Source of the DNA: Lasiodiplodia sp. COLG20
Lineage: Eukaryota > Ascomycota > Dothideomycetes > Botryosphaeriales > Botryosphaeriaceae
Length of the DNA stretch: 64,000 nucleotides
Assembly (NCBI GenBank): GCA_009801085.1
Contig: VNWV01000025.1
Location: forward strand, 119,532 to 183,531
Direction: 5' to 3'
A program made the position numbers and the translations under genes. Below are positions 61,379 to 64,000 of this stretch, one piece after another (the stretch's first letter is position 1; every line of letters starts with the position of its first letter). The notes beneath the pieces were generated by a model. The model searched no databases. It worked only from the letters and a program-made list of their open reading frames with translations, and was not told the DNA's origin.

Positions 61379-64000
61379 ATGAGCGATACCGAGGATCATG
61401 GCGACCTTTTTGGCGAAACGCCTGAGCATGCGTCCTCCGACGAATTGCAAAGCCTGCCGGGCGATGAGAAGACGGAGAGCAGCCCCGAACGCAGCTCTGA
61501 ACACAGTCAGCCCTTGGCAGAGCCTGAGCACGACGAAAGCGGCTCCGAAGGCCATGGCGAAATAACTGAGAACTACGCTTCTCAAGCACCACAGTCGACG
61601 CCCCCAGCGCAAGAGGTACCGAAATCTCCGCCATTGGCTGGTCGCAATACAGGCGAGGATGATACCGAACAGCTATGGAAGATGTCAGGGTTTCTCAACG
61701 ACTCAAATGAGCCTACCACAGGACACACTGGGGAGAATCTGATTGAGCCTGATCTGGATAGCAAAGAAAGCTTTTTTGCACCAAGCGAACTGGAGTTTTC
61801 TACCGCAGGACTACCCGCCGAAGCCACGGTAGGAGAGGAGGGAGAAGTAGAGGAAGATGAGGAATTGGAGGACTATGTGGAATATGAGAAAGATGAAGGT
61901 GAAGAGGGAGAGGAGAACGAGGGAGAGGAAAGAGAAGAGGAGAGAGGATTTGATATGGACAAGTTTTTGGAAAACGAAATGAAAAAGGCAATGGAAAAGA
62001 AAGAAGATGGGGACGACGACAGCAACAGTACACATCATATGATCGCAGATCTTCTGGCAGAACTTGACACATCCATAGCAACGTCAAGAGCCACAGCGAA
62101 ATACGCTGCAGTGCCAAGTCTGAGCACAATCGAAGAAGTCAGCGAGACGCCTACACCAGAAGGACGTAGGATGTCGATCCAGCAGGACTACCAAGTAAAT
62201 GATGTTGCAGAGGCTCGGACCGTCGATGGAGATGTCGTCTTTGTGGAGACAAGACACGAGGAAGCCGATAATGCACAGGAGCCGGAAGATGTGACCACAA
62301 TGGAAATGGATGTAGACGCAGGCATGGATGCAACACAACGCCAGGGTTCACCGGGCATAGAATTGCCAGCTGTAGAAACAGGAGCTCCTGAGGGGACGCA
62401 ATCTGATGGACCCGAAGACCAAATTACCAATGAAAGCAGCATTGAAGAATCTCTGCCTGTCTCGGATAAAATCGGCGTACAAAAGCACGTTGTTCCGGAG
62501 GAAGTTCCAGAGGAAGTTCCAGAGGCTCAGAATTCAAGTGATGAAAGCACCAAAGAGAAGCCACCTCAGAAATCTCCGAGCAACCACACGCAAACCGGAG
62601 TTACGGATTCATCATCAAGATCTTCTTCGCTATCGCACCAATCCGTGGTTAAAGAGGGTTTAAGTAGCGTCCACACTTCACCTCCTGAGAAAGCTACCCG
62701 GGATGGACCTACTCTCTTATCCCCAGTATCGCCACTGGAGCTTGCACATTCTTCTGAAAGAAGACGATCGTCTGTTCGCAATTCTATTTCGCCGTATCGA
62801 AAACCGTCCCTTCCTGCGGTAGCTGTCTACTCGCCTGAATTACAAGCTACTGTATCAGTGTCTTCCAAATCAGCAAAAGAAGATGGACATGACACTCCTC
62901 TCGATCCTCCCGACGAAAAGCGTCTCAATCCTCTCGAATCAGCCGAACAGTCCGCCATCACGCCTGATCCAGGATCGCCATCATGCCCACCATCACCCTC
63001 GCAAACAGTGCCTCCTTTTGTCGACACGCCACCACCCTTGGAGCCTCAGTTGCCGCAAACCGCAGAAGAGACGTTTGAAGCTGGCTCTAATGACCCATCA
63101 GAACAATCGGGCATCCAACAGGTACCTGTGGAACCACCGGACACACAGCAGGAACTCACGCAAGCGCTGGACATACAGCAAGAACCTGCTGAATTATTAG
63201 GCACTCGGCAGGAACTTCCAGAGCTCACAACGTTACCTACCGAATCCCTGCCAGCTCCGTTTACCCTGTCTCCAGAGACGATGGAATTCCTCGCAAAACT
63301 GCCACTCCCCCCTCCCCCTCCAGCCGCCCCACAACAACAACAACCAGAGCTCTCCTCGTACCCGCACACCAGACCTCCAGTCCTAGACCGGTATCCCCGC
63401 AACCCTGAACGCCACCACCCCAACCCACCCCACCTCCTCGACTCCTACCGCCCCGGTCTCCCCACCACCACCGCACCCACCGCACCAGAACCAGCAGAAT
63501 CCCTAATCGCCTGGTCCCACACCCTCTCCGCCCCCCTCCTCCTCCGCCACGCCTTCCTCGGCAACCTCCCGCGTCCCACCACCACACCTGTACAACCGCA
63601 AACCCACACCCTCACCCACCCCATCTGCCCCCACCGCACCCTCGTCTTAACCCGCCTCTACACGCCCCTCCCCCCCTGCCCTCGCTGCCACGGCCGCGGC
63701 ACCGTCGCCAACCCCTCCCGCACCCACCATCACCCGCGCTCCCGTTCCCGCCGCCCCACCCAATGCCTCACCTGCCTCGGCCGCGGCCGCGCACGTGCCA
63801 GCACGACGACCAGCCTCGCGCCAGGCGCGCGCTTCGTCCGCGCCGAAGGGCCGGGCGCGGGTGCGGCGGGCGGGTTCGTCGAGGGGTGGGGGGTGGAAGT
63901 GGTGCGGGATCGGATCGCCGCGAGGGACGGGACGGGGTGTGTGGATGATGGCGGAAGGTGTAGACGGGGGGAGGCGTGGCGGGAGGGGGATTGGGGGGGG
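61379..64000 (+). CDS. Large acidic disordered protein with twin CxxCxGxG motifs, 3' end outside the window
   Basis: A frame opened by ATG at 61379 runs 874 codons without a stop to the window edge, so the gene is incomplete at its 3' end. Residues 1-640 are disordered: Ser/Glu/Pro-rich with an acidic stretch at about 140-195 (EEDEELEDYVEYEKDEG-type runs) and many Ser-Pro sites. Residues 640-745 are Pro/Gln/His-rich. Then come C750-P-H752, CPRCHGRG at 767-774 and CLTCLGRG at 796-803. The last two are CxxCxGxG motifs, as in the zinc-binding part of DnaJ proteins, but only two of the four DnaJ copies are seen and no J domain is present. Codon use shifts from balanced in the first two thirds to strongly C-ending in the last third. 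Function unknown. Confidence 0.75.
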   Translation, partial: MSDTEDHGDLFGETPEHASSDELQSLPGDEKTESSPERSSEHSQPLAEPEHDESGSEGHGEITENYASQAPQSTPPAQEVPKSPPLAGRNTGEDDTEQLWKMSGFLNDSNEPTTGHTGENLIEPDLDSKESFFAPSELEFSTAGLPAEATVGEEGEVEEDEELEDYVEYEKDEGEEGEENEGEEREEERGFDMDKFLENEMKKAMEKKEDGDDDSNSTHHMIADLLAELDTSIATSRATAKYAAVPSLSTIEEVSETPTPEGRRMSIQQDYQVNDVAEARTVDGDVVFVETRHEEADNAQEPEDVTTMEMDVDAGMDATQRQGSPGIELPAVETGAPEGTQSDGPEDQITNESSIEESLPVSDKIGVQKHVVPEEVPEEVPEAQNSSDESTKEKPPQKSPSNHTQTGVTDSSSRSSSLSHQSVVKEGLSSVHTSPPEKATRDGPTLLSPVSPLELAHSSERRRSSVRNSISPYRKPSLPAVAVYSPELQATVSVSSKSAKEDGHDTPLDPPDEKRLNPLESAEQSAITPDPGSPSCPPSPSQTVPPFVDTPPPLEPQLPQTAEETFEAGSNDPSEQSGIQQVPVEPPDTQQELTQALDIQQEPAELLGTRQELPELTTLPTESLPAPFTLSPETMEFLAKLPLPPPPPAAPQQQQPELSSYPHTRPPVLDRYPRNPERHHPNPPHLLDSYRPGLPTTTAPTAPEPAESLIAWSHTLSAPLLLRHAFLGNLPRPTTTPVQPQTHTLTHPICPHRTLVLTRLYTPLPPCPRCHGRGTVANPSRTHHHPRSRSRRPTQCLTCLGRGRARASTTTSLAPGARFVRAEGPGAGAAGGFVEGWGVEVVRDRIAARDGTGCVDDGGRCRRGEAWREGDWGG

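Overview
The window is nuclear DNA of a filamentous ascomycete (Pezizomycotina; Dothideomycetes is my best guess but is not proven here). The evidence is: short spliceosomal introns (about 50-210 nt) with GT...AG ends and CTRAY-like branch sites; a WOPR-family (Ryp1/Sge1/Wor1) regulator; HET-domain genes; LPRE(L/V)RD-type proteins; and a transposon relic whose core has lost CA dinucleotides as RIP mutation would do. There is no rRNA, CRISPR array or bacterial operon structure.

Left part (1-28 kb), housekeeping and regulatory. About 10.5 kb without a recognisable gene leads into the WOPR transcription factor (10501-12596, +). Next come cardiolipin synthase (13603-15718, +), 4.8 kb of gene-poor DNA with a diverged repeat family (17.7-19.7 kb), a NIPA-type Mg transporter (20501-23290, -), a WDR70-like WD40 protein (23794-25500, -) and a DHA1-type MFS drug/polyamine antiporter (26516-28417, +).

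Middle part (29-48 kb), accessory in character. It holds an intronless TIM-barrel-like protein resembling bacterial proteins, a distant inverted copy of the repeat family, a split tRNA-like Pol III unit, three LPRE(L/V)RD proteins, two HET-domain proteins, two paralogues of an unnamed family (CxH...CxxC plus a YVPGR(Y/W) block), and a ToxD/LovC-like medium-chain reductase. An ~80 bp inverted-repeat hairpin element occurs twice here, once in the intron of one LPRE gene and once 7 bp after the stop of another.

Right part (49-64 kb). A small secreted six-cysteine protein, mitochondrial ssDNA-binding protein RIM1 (three exons, -), a two-exon tautomerase and a glycine-rich protein with an MGC acylation-type N-terminus come first. 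A 703 bp non-autonomous hAT relic with intact 8 bp target-site duplication follows. Then come two multi-pass membrane proteins of fungal families without known function (the first broken by one extra A in an A9 run) and the 5' 874 codons of a large acidic, disordered protein with twin CxxCxGxG motifs that runs off the right edge.

I see no single new multi-gene system. The most informative novelties are the mosaic hAT/RIP element, the hairpin element confined to two neighbouring related genes, the diverged repeat family, and the unnamed paralogue family.
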